Assembly: GCF_008247605.1 (NCBI RefSeq)
Contig: NZ_CP043420.1
Coordinates: 558,001-622,000 of the forward strand
Reading direction: 5' to 3'
From: Kushneria phosphatilytica
GTDB taxonomy: Bacteria; Pseudomonadota; Gammaproteobacteria; Pseudomonadales; Halomonadaceae
DNA: 64,000 bases
The stretch's first letter is position 1. Each line of letters begins with the position of its first letter. The translations under genes were made by a program, and so were the position numbers. Shown piece by piece: positions 53,003 to 61,376 of the stretch. The notes below the pieces were generated by a model. It worked only from the letters and a program-made list of their open reading frames with translations. It ran no database searches and was not told where the DNA came from.

Positions 53003-53800
53003 ATGACTGCCCGCTCTCGTTCGGAGGAGGCCGCCATGGCACGATCCGATGAACAACGCCCCGCCATCCTTGAAGATGCCACAGCTACGCCGGCCGATGT
53101 GCTCTCGGGACCTGTCGAGCAACCGATTACGCTGGCCTTCAACGATACGGCTTATGCCTCCGTACTGGCGAGTCCGGAAGCGCTCGAGCACTGGGCGCTC
53201 GGATTTGCGTGGAGTGAAGGCATGATCACGCGCACCGCCCAGGTTCGGGACATTCACATCGATCGCCTTCGTCACGGTGTTCGTGTCCGCCTGACGGTGC
53301 CGTCTCATGTCGAACAACTGGCGGCGGAGCGCCGTCGGGTAACGACGTCGGCCTCAAGCTGCGGACGCTGTGGCAGTGCCGAAGAAGCCCAGATGCTGGA
53401 AGGACTGAAGCGCCTCCCACCCTCGTCGCCGCCTTCGGTGGCACATCTCAATGCCGCCCTTGAATGGCTCGAAGAGTTGGCCAGCCCGGGCATGCATATG
53501 GCGCTGGCACTGGACGAGCATGGTAAGCGACTGGGCACGGGGCGTGACATCGGTCGTCACAATGCACTCGACAAGCTGATCGGCGCCGGCCTGAGGGAAG
53601 GCCGGCGGCCGGCGCTGGTGCTCATTTCCAGTCGTTGCAGTCTGGAACTGGTGCAAAAGGCAGTTCGTGCCGATATACCCACTCTGGCCACACTGTCGCT
53701 GCCTTCCAACCTGGCGGTGGATATTGCTCGGCTGTGTGCGCTTAACCTGATTTGCTGCCACCGGGGGCGCCGCCTGACGCTGCTCAGCGGTAATTTCTGA
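53003..53800 (+). CDS. fdhD: Formate dehydrogenase accessory sulfurtransferase FdhD
   Basis: 265 residues. SSCGRCG (118-124) contains the two cysteines (120 and 123, matching E. coli Cys121 and Cys124) used to move sulfur to the molybdenum cofactor, and DIGRHNALDKLIGAGL is the second signature. It activates a formate dehydrogenase by sulfurating its cofactor. The ATG at 53003 has AAGGAAG 6 bases upstream; a further 24 residues to 52931 would not match the family. It is followed by an FdhF-like gene, its probable target, after 38 bases. Confidence 0.93.
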   Translation: MTARSRSEEAAMARSDEQRPAILEDATATPADVLSGPVEQPITLAFNDTAYASVLASPEALEHWALGFAWSEGMITRTAQVRDIHIDRLRHGVRVRLTVPSHVEQLAAERRRVTTSASSCGRCGSAEEAQMLEGLKRLPPSSPPSVAHLNAALEWLEELASPGMHMALALDEHGKRLGTGRDIGRHNALDKLIGAGLREGRRPALVLISSRCSLELVQKAVRADIPTLATLSLPSNLAVDIARLCALNLICCHRGRRLTLLSGNF

Positions 53801-53838
53801 CCCGGTGGGGCCTGCCTGATTCATCGGAGTAATGTGAC

Positions 53839-56121
53839 ATGTCCAGGGAACGCATTTTTCAATATACCCATCCGGCCGCCGGCTGGGGCGCGCTACGTGC
53901 GGTCAGCCAGCATATCCGGCACAGCCAGGCACCGCTTGCCAATGTGCGCTCGCTGCTGAAGATGAACCAGCCCGACGGCTTTGACTGCCCAGGCTGTGCC
54001 TGGGGAGATCCCGAGCATGGGTCATCATTCGAGTTCTGCGAAAACGGCGTCAAGGCCGTCACCTGGGAGACCACGGCCAAGCGGGTGACACCGAAGTTCT
54101 TCGAGCGCTACAGCGTCGCCGAGATGAAAACCTGGGATGACTACCGGCTCGAGGATCAGGGCCGGCTGACTTCTCCGATGCGCTACAACGGCGATACCGG
54201 GCACTACGAACCAATCAGCTGGGACGCGGCCTACGAGCTGGTGGCCGAACATCTGAAGGCGCTCGATCATCCCGATCAGGCTCTGTTCTACACATCCGGC
54301 AAGGCCGCCAACGAGTCTGCCTACGTTTTTCAGCTGCTGGCGCGGCTGTATGGCACCAACAATCTGCCGGATTGTTCCAACATGTGTCATGAGGCCAGTG
54401 GCACTGCGTTGGGTGAATCGCTGGGCATTGGCAAGGGCAGTGTGCTGCTGGAGGATTTCGAAAAGGCTGAAGCCATTTTTACCTTCGGGCAGAACCCGGG
54501 CACCAACCATCCACGCATGCTGGGAACGCTGCGCGAGGCGTCAGAGCGTGGCTGCGAGATCGTCGCCTTCAATACCCTGCGTGAGCGCGGACTGGAACGC
54601 TTCGCCGATCCGCAGAAGAAGCTCGAAATGCTGCGCGGCGGCAGCCATCGCATCAGTTCGCTTTATTTCCGCCCGCATCTGGGTGGGGACATGGCCGCGA
54701 TCCGTGGCATGGCCAAAGTGGTATTCGAACGCGAAGCCCGTGACGGCAATGTCATCGATCATGATTTCATTGCGCAGTACACCAATGGCTTCGATGCCTG
54801 GCAGCGAGCGGTTGAAACGACTTCCTGGGAGGCGATCGAGGATCAGTCCGGATTGACTCGGGAAGAAATCACCCAGGCAGCCGAGGTCTACATCCGTTCC
54901 AATGCCACCATCTGCTGCTGGGCCATGGGCATTACCCAGCATCAGCATTCGGTGGTGATGATCCGCGAGATCGTCAACTTCCTGCTGATGCGTGGCAATA
55001 TCGGCAAGCCCGGTGCGGGTACCTGTCCGGTACGTGGTCACTCCAACGTGCAGGGCGATCGCACCATGGGCATCTTCGAGCGCCCCAAGCCGGCACTGCT
55101 GGATGCGCTGGAGGCCTACTATGGGGTGCCGATGCCGCGTGAGCACGGTGTCGATACCGTGAATGCCATTCGCGCCATGCGTGATGGCAAGGCGAAGGTC
55201 TTCATTGGTCTGGGTGGCAATTTTGCCCGCGCGACGTCAGATTCCGAGGTCTGCGAAGAGGCCCTTTCCAGCTGCAATCTGACCGTACATATCAGTACCA
55301 AACTCAATCGCAGCCATTTGGTGACTGGCCGCGATGCGCTGATTCTGCCCTGTGTGGGCCGGGTTGAGGTCGATCGTCGCGCCGATGGACAGCCGCAGCT
55401 GATCACGGTTGAAGACTCGATGAGCATGGTACACGGCTCGGCCGGCATTCATGAGCCGGCGTCTCCGGATCTGCGTCCGGAAATCACCATTCTGACCAAT
55501 ATCGCTCATCGCGCCCTGGGCAGTGAGGTCGTCGACTGGCTGGCACTGGCCGAGGATTATGATCGTATTCGCGACCAGATCGCTGCCGTCATTCCGGGCT
55601 TTGCCGATTTCAACAACCGGGTACGCCAGCCGCGTGGATTCTGGCTGGGTAATCCTGGGGCACGTCGGGAGTTTCCCACGCCCAGCGGGCGCGCCGAATT
55701 CTCGGATGCGGCCTTGCCGGAGATGGTGATGCACCAGCAGCTGCGTGATCGGGAAGGCTGGATCACGCTGCAGACGCTGCGCAGTCACGACCAGTACAAC
55801 ACCACGGTCTATGGCTATAACGACCGCTATCGTGGTGTCGAGGGCACGCGCCGGGTGATCTTTTTGAGCAGTGCCGACATGGCTCGTCTGGGGGTGGCGA
55901 AGAACGACTGGGTCGATCTGATCGGTGATTCAGCGGATGGACGCGAACGGCGTGCCAATGGGTTCCGGGTGGTGGAGTACGATACGCCGGCAGGCTGTGC
56001 GGCGGCCTATTATCCCGAGACCAACCCGCTGATTCCGCTGGATAGCGTCGGACTCAAGAGCAATACGCCGACCTCCAAGTCGGTCGCGATTCGGCTCGAA
56101 AAGAGCGTACGGCTGGCCTGA
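53839..56121 (+). CDS. FdhF/YdeP family molybdopterin oxidoreductase
   Basis: 760 residues. The 4Fe-4S ligands are CPGC (50-53) and FEFC (67), one fewer visible than in formate dehydrogenase H, as in the YdeP branch. The molybdenum domain has TSGKAANESAYVFQLLARLYGTNNLPDCSNMCHEASG (Cys in the position of Sec140/Cys of formate dehydrogenases), GQNPGTNHPRML and RGHSNVQGDRTMGI. The family includes formate dehydrogenases and acid-resistance enzymes of uncertain substrate. fdhD just upstream and TGATG overlap with the small gene downstream show an operon. Substrate (formate) is inferred. Confidence 0.88.
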   Translation: MSRERIFQYTHPAAGWGALRAVSQHIRHSQAPLANVRSLLKMNQPDGFDCPGCAWGDPEHGSSFEFCENGVKAVTWETTAKRVTPKFFERYSVAEMKTWDDYRLEDQGRLTSPMRYNGDTGHYEPISWDAAYELVAEHLKALDHPDQALFYTSGKAANESAYVFQLLARLYGTNNLPDCSNMCHEASGTALGESLGIGKGSVLLEDFEKAEAIFTFGQNPGTNHPRMLGTLREASERGCEIVAFNTLRERGLERFADPQKKLEMLRGGSHRISSLYFRPHLGGDMAAIRGMAKVVFEREARDGNVIDHDFIAQYTNGFDAWQRAVETTSWEAIEDQSGLTREEITQAAEVYIRSNATICCWAMGITQHQHSVVMIREIVNFLLMRGNIGKPGAGTCPVRGHSNVQGDRTMGIFERPKPALLDALEAYYGVPMPREHGVDTVNAIRAMRDGKAKVFIGLGGNFARATSDSEVCEEALSSCNLTVHISTKLNRSHLVTGRDALILPCVGRVEVDRRADGQPQLITVEDSMSMVHGSAGIHEPASPDLRPEITILTNIAHRALGSEVVDWLALAEDYDRIRDQIAAVIPGFADFNNRVRQPRGFWLGNPGARREFPTPSGRAEFSDAALPEMVMHQQLRDREGWITLQTLRSHDQYNTTVYGYNDRYRGVEGTRRVIFLSSADMARLGVAKNDWVDLIGDSADGRERRANGFRVVEYDTPAGCAAAYYPETNPLIPLDSVGLKSNTPTSKSVAIRLEKSVRLA

Positions 56122-56438
56122 TGGCGGATGAGGATGCCTTCGAGGCACTGGTCGGTCGGATTCTGGATGCCCGGCCGTCGTTGCAGCCGCTGGACGCGGT
56201 ATTGCTGGCGGCGGTTATCGAAGCTGAAAACGAGACCATGTCTGACACGCGCCGTTCAAGTGTGGATACGGGTCGATTGTCGCGTCGTTTCGATATCGAG
56301 CATGCTCTGGTCCGTCGCAGTGCGGCGGTACTGGAGGCTCAGGGATGGTTGAGTACGACGCCCCGTAGCGGTCGCAGTCCGGCGCTTGTACTGCAATCCC
56401 GGCTACCCGATTTGATGAAGGCATTACTCATGATCTGA
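56121..56438 (+). CDS. Small protein overlapping the FdhF-like gene
   Basis: 105 residues. ALVGRILDARPSLQPLDAVLLAAVIEAENETMSDTRRSSVD forms a helical first half; DTGRLSRRFDIEHALVRRSAAVLEAQGWLSTTPRSGRSPALVLQS looks like a winged-helix segment (helix, helix, GWL wing). I do not recognise the family; it may be a partner protein or small regulator of the dehydrogenase. The start codon ATG at 56121 shares its A with the preceding stop (TGATG). A probable terminator follows at 56476. Confidence 0.7.
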   Translation: MADEDAFEALVGRILDARPSLQPLDAVLLAAVIEAENETMSDTRRSSVDTGRLSRRFDIEHALVRRSAAVLEAQGWLSTTPRSGRSPALVLQSRLPDLMKALLMI

Positions 56439-56475
56439 TGCTGCTGTGCCGATTGCGGCATTGCCTGACTCTCAG

Positions 56476-56510
56476 GGCCCTCCGTCAGTTGGCATGGCGG
56501 GGGGCCTTTC
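56476..56510 (+). terminator. Terminator after the fdhD operon
   Basis: GGCCCTCCG (56476-56484) pairs with CGGGGGGCC (56498-56506; one G-U), followed by TTTC. It is 38 bases past the stop of the small gene. Confidence 0.6.
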
Positions 56511-56615
56511 GTTATCCTGGAGGGTAATAGCACGATATAACGCAAATCATCATCGTGACATCTGCGACAGGGATTCTGGTACATACACCGACGCATCACC
56601 CCGGGGGAGGGTCGT

Positions 56616-58283
56616 ATGCGACTGGCGCAGGCGTTCCGAAGGGCACTGCTGGCGAGCGTGCTCGTGATGCTGGTGGCTGCTCGCGCAGTATCAAACGAAC
56701 CGGTATCAGTCGGAACGGGCTTCGATCCACTGGATGCCACACTGCCCGAGTTGAAGGCGGCGCTGGATCGAGGTGCCATTACTTCGGTTGAGCTGGTCCG
56801 CTTCTATCAGCGACGCATCCATGCCTACGATGATCGAGGGCCGCTGATCAATGCCATGCTGCACCAGCATGAACAGCAGGCGCTTGAACGTGCCCGGCGA
56901 CTCGATGCGCATCGTCAGACAGGTGATCACGGGCCGCTGTATGGTATTCCGTTCGTGGTCAAGGACAATATCGATGTGTCCGGCTACCCCACCACCGGCG
57001 GTTCGATGGCGCTTGATTCGGCCATGCCGCAAGACAGTGCGTCACTGGTCAGGCGCTTGCGCCGGGCGGGGGGCATCCTGCTGGGCAAGGCCAACATGAC
57101 TGAATTCGCCACCAGTTATGGTCAGCCTGGTTACAGTTCTCTCGGTGGCGTTACCCGTAACCCTCGTAACACCGACTTCAGTGTGCTCGGCTCCAGCAGC
57201 GGTCCGGCCGCAGCCGTGGCTGCCAATTTCGCGGCCTTTGCGATCGGCACCGATACCGAGGGATCAATTCGTGGTCCTGCGCATGCTGCCGGCGTCGTCG
57301 CGATCCGTCCGACGCTGGGTCGCGTCTCCCGGGATGGCATTATCCCCCTGGCCCTTTCCTTCGATACGCCGGCACCACTGACTCGTAGTGTCACGGGGGC
57401 TGCCTGGGTACTGGCAGTCATGAGCGGCGTTGATCGGAAAGACGATGCCACTGCCATTAATGGTCGCCATCCTCCCCGGTTCAGCCAGCACTATGGCAGC
57501 GCCATCTCCGAAGACCGACTGGCCGAGGCCCGAATCGGGGTGATTCGACAGCGCGAGTCGGGTGATCCGGCCATCGAAGCACGCTTTGATCAAACTCTGA
57601 AGACATTGAAAGCTGCTGGTGCGCAACTGGTGGACGTGCGTCTGAGCCAGTCCTACTACGATCTCTGGCCGGGTGTGATTGCGCCCGTTCATGAAGCCGA
57701 GTTCGAACCTCAACTCGAGCGTTATCTGCGTCAGTTCGACAGTGATCAGCCGCACAGTCTCAGGCAGTTGCTGGCGCGCTGTGAGCAGATCAACCGGCGT
57801 AGAAACGACCATAGTGCACTGGGTTCATCGGATGAGTTGCCCATTTCCGTCAAGCGCATTCGGGGGATGAAAGAGCGATTGAAAGAGAGCATGGCAGGAT
57901 CGCCACGCTATCTGGATGTGCTGACCCACCATATGCCGACATTGCGTCGCAAGCTGCGTGATTTCATGCAGCATCAGTCGCTGGATGCATTGATCTTTCC
58001 AACCGAGGCGTGCTCGGCACCTCCCCGCGAAGGCGTGTCAGTCAGTGCTTATACCTGTGACACCGATCATCCCTTTGCGCTGGGATATATTGCCACCGCG
58101 ACCGGTTTTCCCGAGATCACTCTACCGATGGGGGCGCTGGATCAACGCATACCGGTCGGCGTTTCACTGCTCGGTCGTGACTTCGATGAAGACACGCTGT
58201 TCAGATTGGCAGGTGCGTTGCAGCAGCGGTTACCAACACTGCCGGTGGCTGCTGCGACACCGGCACTGATGAAGTCGCCCTGA
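56616..58283 (+). CDS. Exported amidase (amidase signature family)
   Basis: 555 residues. The first 25-28 residues (RRALLASVLVMLVAARAVS) look like a signal peptide, unusual for this mostly cytoplasmic family. The Ser-Ser-Lys triad fits Lys116 (VVKDN), a Ser of LGSSSGP (193-195) and Ser217 in TDTEGSIRG, although the standard GGSSGG is changed to GSSSGP and TGGS to TEGS. It hydrolyses amides; the substrate is unknown. GGGGGAGGG lies 5 bases before the start. It is followed by an I78-type inhibitor lipoprotein gene 72 bases later. Confidence 0.85.
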   Translation: MRLAQAFRRALLASVLVMLVAARAVSNEPVSVGTGFDPLDATLPELKAALDRGAITSVELVRFYQRRIHAYDDRGPLINAMLHQHEQQALERARRLDAHRQTGDHGPLYGIPFVVKDNIDVSGYPTTGGSMALDSAMPQDSASLVRRLRRAGGILLGKANMTEFATSYGQPGYSSLGGVTRNPRNTDFSVLGSSSGPAAAVAANFAAFAIGTDTEGSIRGPAHAAGVVAIRPTLGRVSRDGIIPLALSFDTPAPLTRSVTGAAWVLAVMSGVDRKDDATAINGRHPPRFSQHYGSAISEDRLAEARIGVIRQRESGDPAIEARFDQTLKTLKAAGAQLVDVRLSQSYYDLWPGVIAPVHEAEFEPQLERYLRQFDSDQPHSLRQLLARCEQINRRRNDHSALGSSDELPISVKRIRGMKERLKESMAGSPRYLDVLTHHMPTLRRKLRDFMQHQSLDALIFPTEACSAPPREGVSVSAYTCDTDHPFALGYIATATGFPEITLPMGALDQRIPVGVSLLGRDFDEDTLFRLAGALQQRLPTLPVAAATPALMKSP

Positions 58284-58355
58284 ACGATTGCCGTGGCCGG
58301 TATGCCGGGGCAGAATGCCCGCTCGAAGTGGCGTATCAATCTCAGGGAGACCATC

Positions 58356-58736
58356 ATGCTCGGTCATTTGGCTCGCATTATCGGCGGTTCGCGACCGGGG
58401 CGCCTGTGTGCCTTGAGCGCCGTCACCTTCGTGGCGGGCTGCAGCTGGTTCGGGGGAGGCAGTGATTCATCGACGCAGCAGAACGAGGCTGCGCCATCGA
58501 AGACGACAGCTCTTCCTCATCATGCGGACAAATCGACATGCGGTGCCGATCGGTTGCAGGACCTGATCGGTCGCACACTGGAGCCCGGCGTAAGGCGGCA
58601 GATCGTGAACCGCTCTGGTGCCGAACAGTATCGGGTGCTTGGGCCCGATACGATGGTCACCATGGACTTCAATGCGCAGCGTCTCGATATTCGTGTTGAT
58701 GAAAATCAGCAGATCAGCGAGTTTGACTGCGGCTGA
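58356..58736 (+). CDS. I78 family peptidase inhibitor lipoprotein
   Basis: 126 residues. TFVAGCSWFGG (lipobox VAGC) shows a lipid anchor; the C-terminal CGADRLQDLIGRTLEPGVRRQIVNRSG, YRVLGPDTMVTMDFNAQRLDIRVDENQQISEFDCG is the I78 domain (potato-inhibitor-like), with paired Cys at both ends. It would inhibit serine proteases in the periplasm or outer membrane. AGGGAGA precedes the ATG at 58356. It overlaps the acyltransferase gene on the other strand by 23 bases. Confidence 0.82.
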   Translation: MLGHLARIIGGSRPGRLCALSAVTFVAGCSWFGGGSDSSTQQNEAAPSKTTALPHHADKSTCGADRLQDLIGRTLEPGVRRQIVNRSGAEQYRVLGPDTMVTMDFNAQRLDIRVDENQQISEFDCG

Positions 58737-59745
58737 ACCCCGAGGCGCCGGCCAGTTGTTTCAGCCAGTGCGAGAGGCGGGTCTCGATCCATTCGAAACT
58801 CGCCCAGGAAAGCAGCACAATCAGGGCCATACAGGGGATGAGGGTGGCGAACAGGTCCCAGCCGTAGTGTTCATAGAGCACACGATGTCCGGTCCATAAT
58901 ATGATGATATGAATCAGATAGACCGAGTAGGATTGGTCGCCCAACCGCTTGAGCCAGTAATGCCCCTTGAACAAAGGCTCCGTGCAGATCAGTGCTGCAA
59001 CCAGCAGTGCCGCTGGTAGCCCCCATACCAGCAGGCGCCAGGGATGACGATCGGGAAAAAAGAGCATGAATGCAAAGGCGCCCAGGGCGACCAGCAGGGC
59101 GGGCCAGCAGCGCCCGGTCGGATTCAGCCAGCCCCGGCTATAGAGAATGCCCACACCGATTCCCAGCAGAAACTCATAGATCACTGGATTGGCATAGAAA
59201 CTGCTCAGCGGCGTATTGAGTGCCAGCACCGGGCTGACCACGACGACCAGCAGGGTAACGGTAACCGCGCGAAAGCGTGAGGGCAGAGTGCAGGCCAGGG
59301 CAAACAGACTGTAGAACAGCATCTCGAAATTGAGTGTCCAGCCGACCGGCAACACGGGATAGTAGCCGAAGTCGCCAGGATTTTCGTGAGGGATGAAGGC
59401 CAGTGACATCAACAAGGACTGCCAGTCGACACCATAGACCGGCATCAGTCCATGACCCAGCCAGATCATCAGCGCCGTGATCAGCGTGCACAGCCAGTAG
59501 GCGGGTGCCACGCGTGCTACTCGGTTCCACAGAAACCGGGCACTGCCAATGTTGCGATCCCGGGTCGTGATGTAGATGACGAAGCCACTGATGATGAAAA
59601 AGATATCCACCCCCATCTGGCCACGGGTCGAGAGCATGTGGCCCAGCCAGGTATCGGTATCGAAATCAAAAAAGACCTGCATGACGTGATGAAAGACCAC
59701 CACCCACGCCGCCAGTGCCCGTAGCGCCTGAACCGAGATGAGCAT
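58714..59745 (-). CDS. Acyltransferase 3 family membrane protein (OafA/ExoZ-like)
   Basis: 343 residues with about ten helices. The catalytic region begins ISVQALRALAAWVVVFHHVMQVFF, including the conserved FHHV; GVDIFFIISGFVIY and a later SVYLIHIIIL are family features. It transfers acyl groups to sugars of lipopolysaccharide, exopolysaccharide or other glycans. AGGAAAAC lies 6 bases before the start. It is convergent with the inhibitor gene. Confidence 0.88.
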   Translation of the reverse strand: MLISVQALRALAAWVVVFHHVMQVFFDFDTDTWLGHMLSTRGQMGVDIFFIISGFVIYITTRDRNIGSARFLWNRVARVAPAYWLCTLITALMIWLGHGLMPVYGVDWQSLLMSLAFIPHENPGDFGYYPVLPVGWTLNFEMLFYSLFALACTLPSRFRAVTVTLLVVVVSPVLALNTPLSSFYANPVIYEFLLGIGVGILYSRGWLNPTGRCWPALLVALGAFAFMLFFPDRHPWRLLVWGLPAALLVAALICTEPLFKGHYWLKRLGDQSYSVYLIHIIILWTGHRVLYEHYGWDLFATLIPCMALIVLLSWASFEWIETRLSHWLKQLAGASGFSRSQTR

Positions 59746-59848
59746 AGGACGTTTTCCTGTTGCGTTTGGTCGAATCTGCCATGGGCAGAGACAGGGAAAC
59801 GCCGTTTTCTATCGCCGCGAATACAAAAAATTACGCAGATGATGCGTG

Positions 59849-61072
59849 TCAGAGCTCGTGATTCAGTAGCGTAATGGCGCGATCATAGGCATTGGCGACG
59901 GCGATGGTATTGAGCTTGAGGGCATCAAGTGCCTGCCAGTCGATCCTGGACCAGCGGTCCTGCTCGAAATGTATCGCCGTCTCCAGAATCAGACCCAGTG
60001 GCCCTCGCCCCTCCAGTAGCGCCATGCGGATATCTTCATGCAGTGGTACCTGATCGACGATATCGCTCAAGGGCTGGTCGAACAGGCCATCGAGGCAGGA
60101 AAAAAGACCGACGGTAAACCCCATTCTGGCGACACCGGGAACGTGCTCGGCAAGCTGTTGACAGAAATGACCGCGAAGAATGGCAAGACGCTGCAAGGCG
60201 TGTGGCTTGTCATCAAGTCGTGACAGTACCAGCAGACTGGCCAACCCCCGGATGCGCTGCAAACCGAGTGACAGAACGGCGCTCTCCAGGGACGTGACAG
60301 GGCGTCCTCGTTGATGAAGCGCCGAGCGGGCCAGGCGCAGCAAACGCAGGCTCAGGAAGGGATCATTGCGGATCAGATGTGTCATCTCATGGAGCCCCAG
60401 CTGCGGGCGATTGAGTTCCGCCAGTACAGTCAGGGCGCTGATCCGGTTGATCGGCATGATGTCACCATGAACCGGTTCGGGACGCGCCAGGAAATAGCCC
60501 TGAAAGAGATCACAGCCGATATCGCGGCAATACTGGAAATCCTGGTGACGCTCTATCTTTTCAGCCAGCACCCGCAGCCGGGGATTATAGCGATGCAGAC
60601 GCGCCACGGTGGCTTCCAGCGTATCGGCGTCATAGGCGGGATACTCGAGTTTGACGATATCCGCCCAGGGCAAAAATGGATGACTGCTGTCGGTGAGTAC
60701 ATAGTCATCCAGCGCGATGGTATAACCATGTCGATGCAGTGCTTGCAGGGCGGCAATGGTGGAAGCACTGGGAACCACGGTTTCCAGTACTTCGATCACA
60801 ATGGTCGCCGGATCAAATGGGATGTGATGGCAGAGGGTGTCGGCAGTGAAGTTCACAAAAGCCGGCCGGCCTTCACAAACTTCACCGATATCGGTGGCTG
60901 TGAAGGCATTGAGCAGTACCTGGCTGGTCGCGCGATCGCCATCGAGTTCTGCAAGTGCCGGGGCGGAGCTGTCTACCGGGCGAAACAGTAGTTCGAATCC
61001 GGCCAGTTCGAGCCTGCGATCGTAGATGGGCTGGCGGGCATAAAGCACGCCCCGGCGAATGGTGTCGGTCAT
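59849..61072 (-). CDS. Degenerate EAL domain plus HDOD protein
   Basis: 407 residues, the YuxH-like architecture: EAL-like N-terminus (about 5-205) and HDOD C-terminus (about 210-400, NRISALTVLAELNRP, NDPFLSLRLLRLARSA). Key EAL residues are lost: FELLFRP in place of ExLxR, LDDYVLT in place of DDFGTG, VKLEY in place of KID, AEKIER in place of AEGVE. It is therefore unlikely to cleave cyclic di-GMP, and may bind it or act as a signalling scaffold. The ATG at 61072 has GGGAGGTC upstream; a longer frame to 61123 is possible. Confidence 0.88.
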   Translation of the reverse strand: MTDTIRRGVLYARQPIYDRRLELAGFELLFRPVDSSAPALAELDGDRATSQVLLNAFTATDIGEVCEGRPAFVNFTADTLCHHIPFDPATIVIEVLETVVPSASTIAALQALHRHGYTIALDDYVLTDSSHPFLPWADIVKLEYPAYDADTLEATVARLHRYNPRLRVLAEKIERHQDFQYCRDIGCDLFQGYFLARPEPVHGDIMPINRISALTVLAELNRPQLGLHEMTHLIRNDPFLSLRLLRLARSALHQRGRPVTSLESAVLSLGLQRIRGLASLLVLSRLDDKPHALQRLAILRGHFCQQLAEHVPGVARMGFTVGLFSCLDGLFDQPLSDIVDQVPLHEDIRMALLEGRGPLGLILETAIHFEQDRWSRIDWQALDALKLNTIAVANAYDRAITLLNHEL

Positions 61073-61376
61073 GACCTCCCTTCCTGGTCCTGGGCGGATC
61101 GAGATACGCGGGATTGGTGTCATGTCTGCATCCTATACTGCTGCGCAGCATAGCGTAACGGCTTTACGATCGGATGAGGTCTGTTTCGCGGGTGAGAAGT
61201 TCCCGATGGACGTATCGGCAAAATGAGAGGCCGCCGCGCGACATGAAGCCGCGGTCAATGATCAATTACTGTTGCTGGTGGCCGATAATAGCGGGTATGT
61301 GCCGGGGCTGTATCATGTGGCAGAACGGTAGAGCAAATCGGATCGCGCGCTCATGGGGGGGCCGCCCGAGGAAATC
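61073..61376. other. Divergent intergenic region of the two EAL genes
   Basis: About 304 bases with no supported gene. It should hold promoters for both genes. No strong operator or small RNA signal was seen. Confidence 0.35.

Noticed and set aside
52940..53040. SRP (4.5S) RNA gene
   Set aside because: The CAGGTCCGGAAGGAAG core is present but the two flanking arms do not pair, and the sequence acts as the fdhD leader and ribosome site.
60985..61005. Possible tRNA T-arm (GTTCGAATCC)
   Set aside because: Lies inside the EAL-HDOD gene and no cloverleaf can be built around it.
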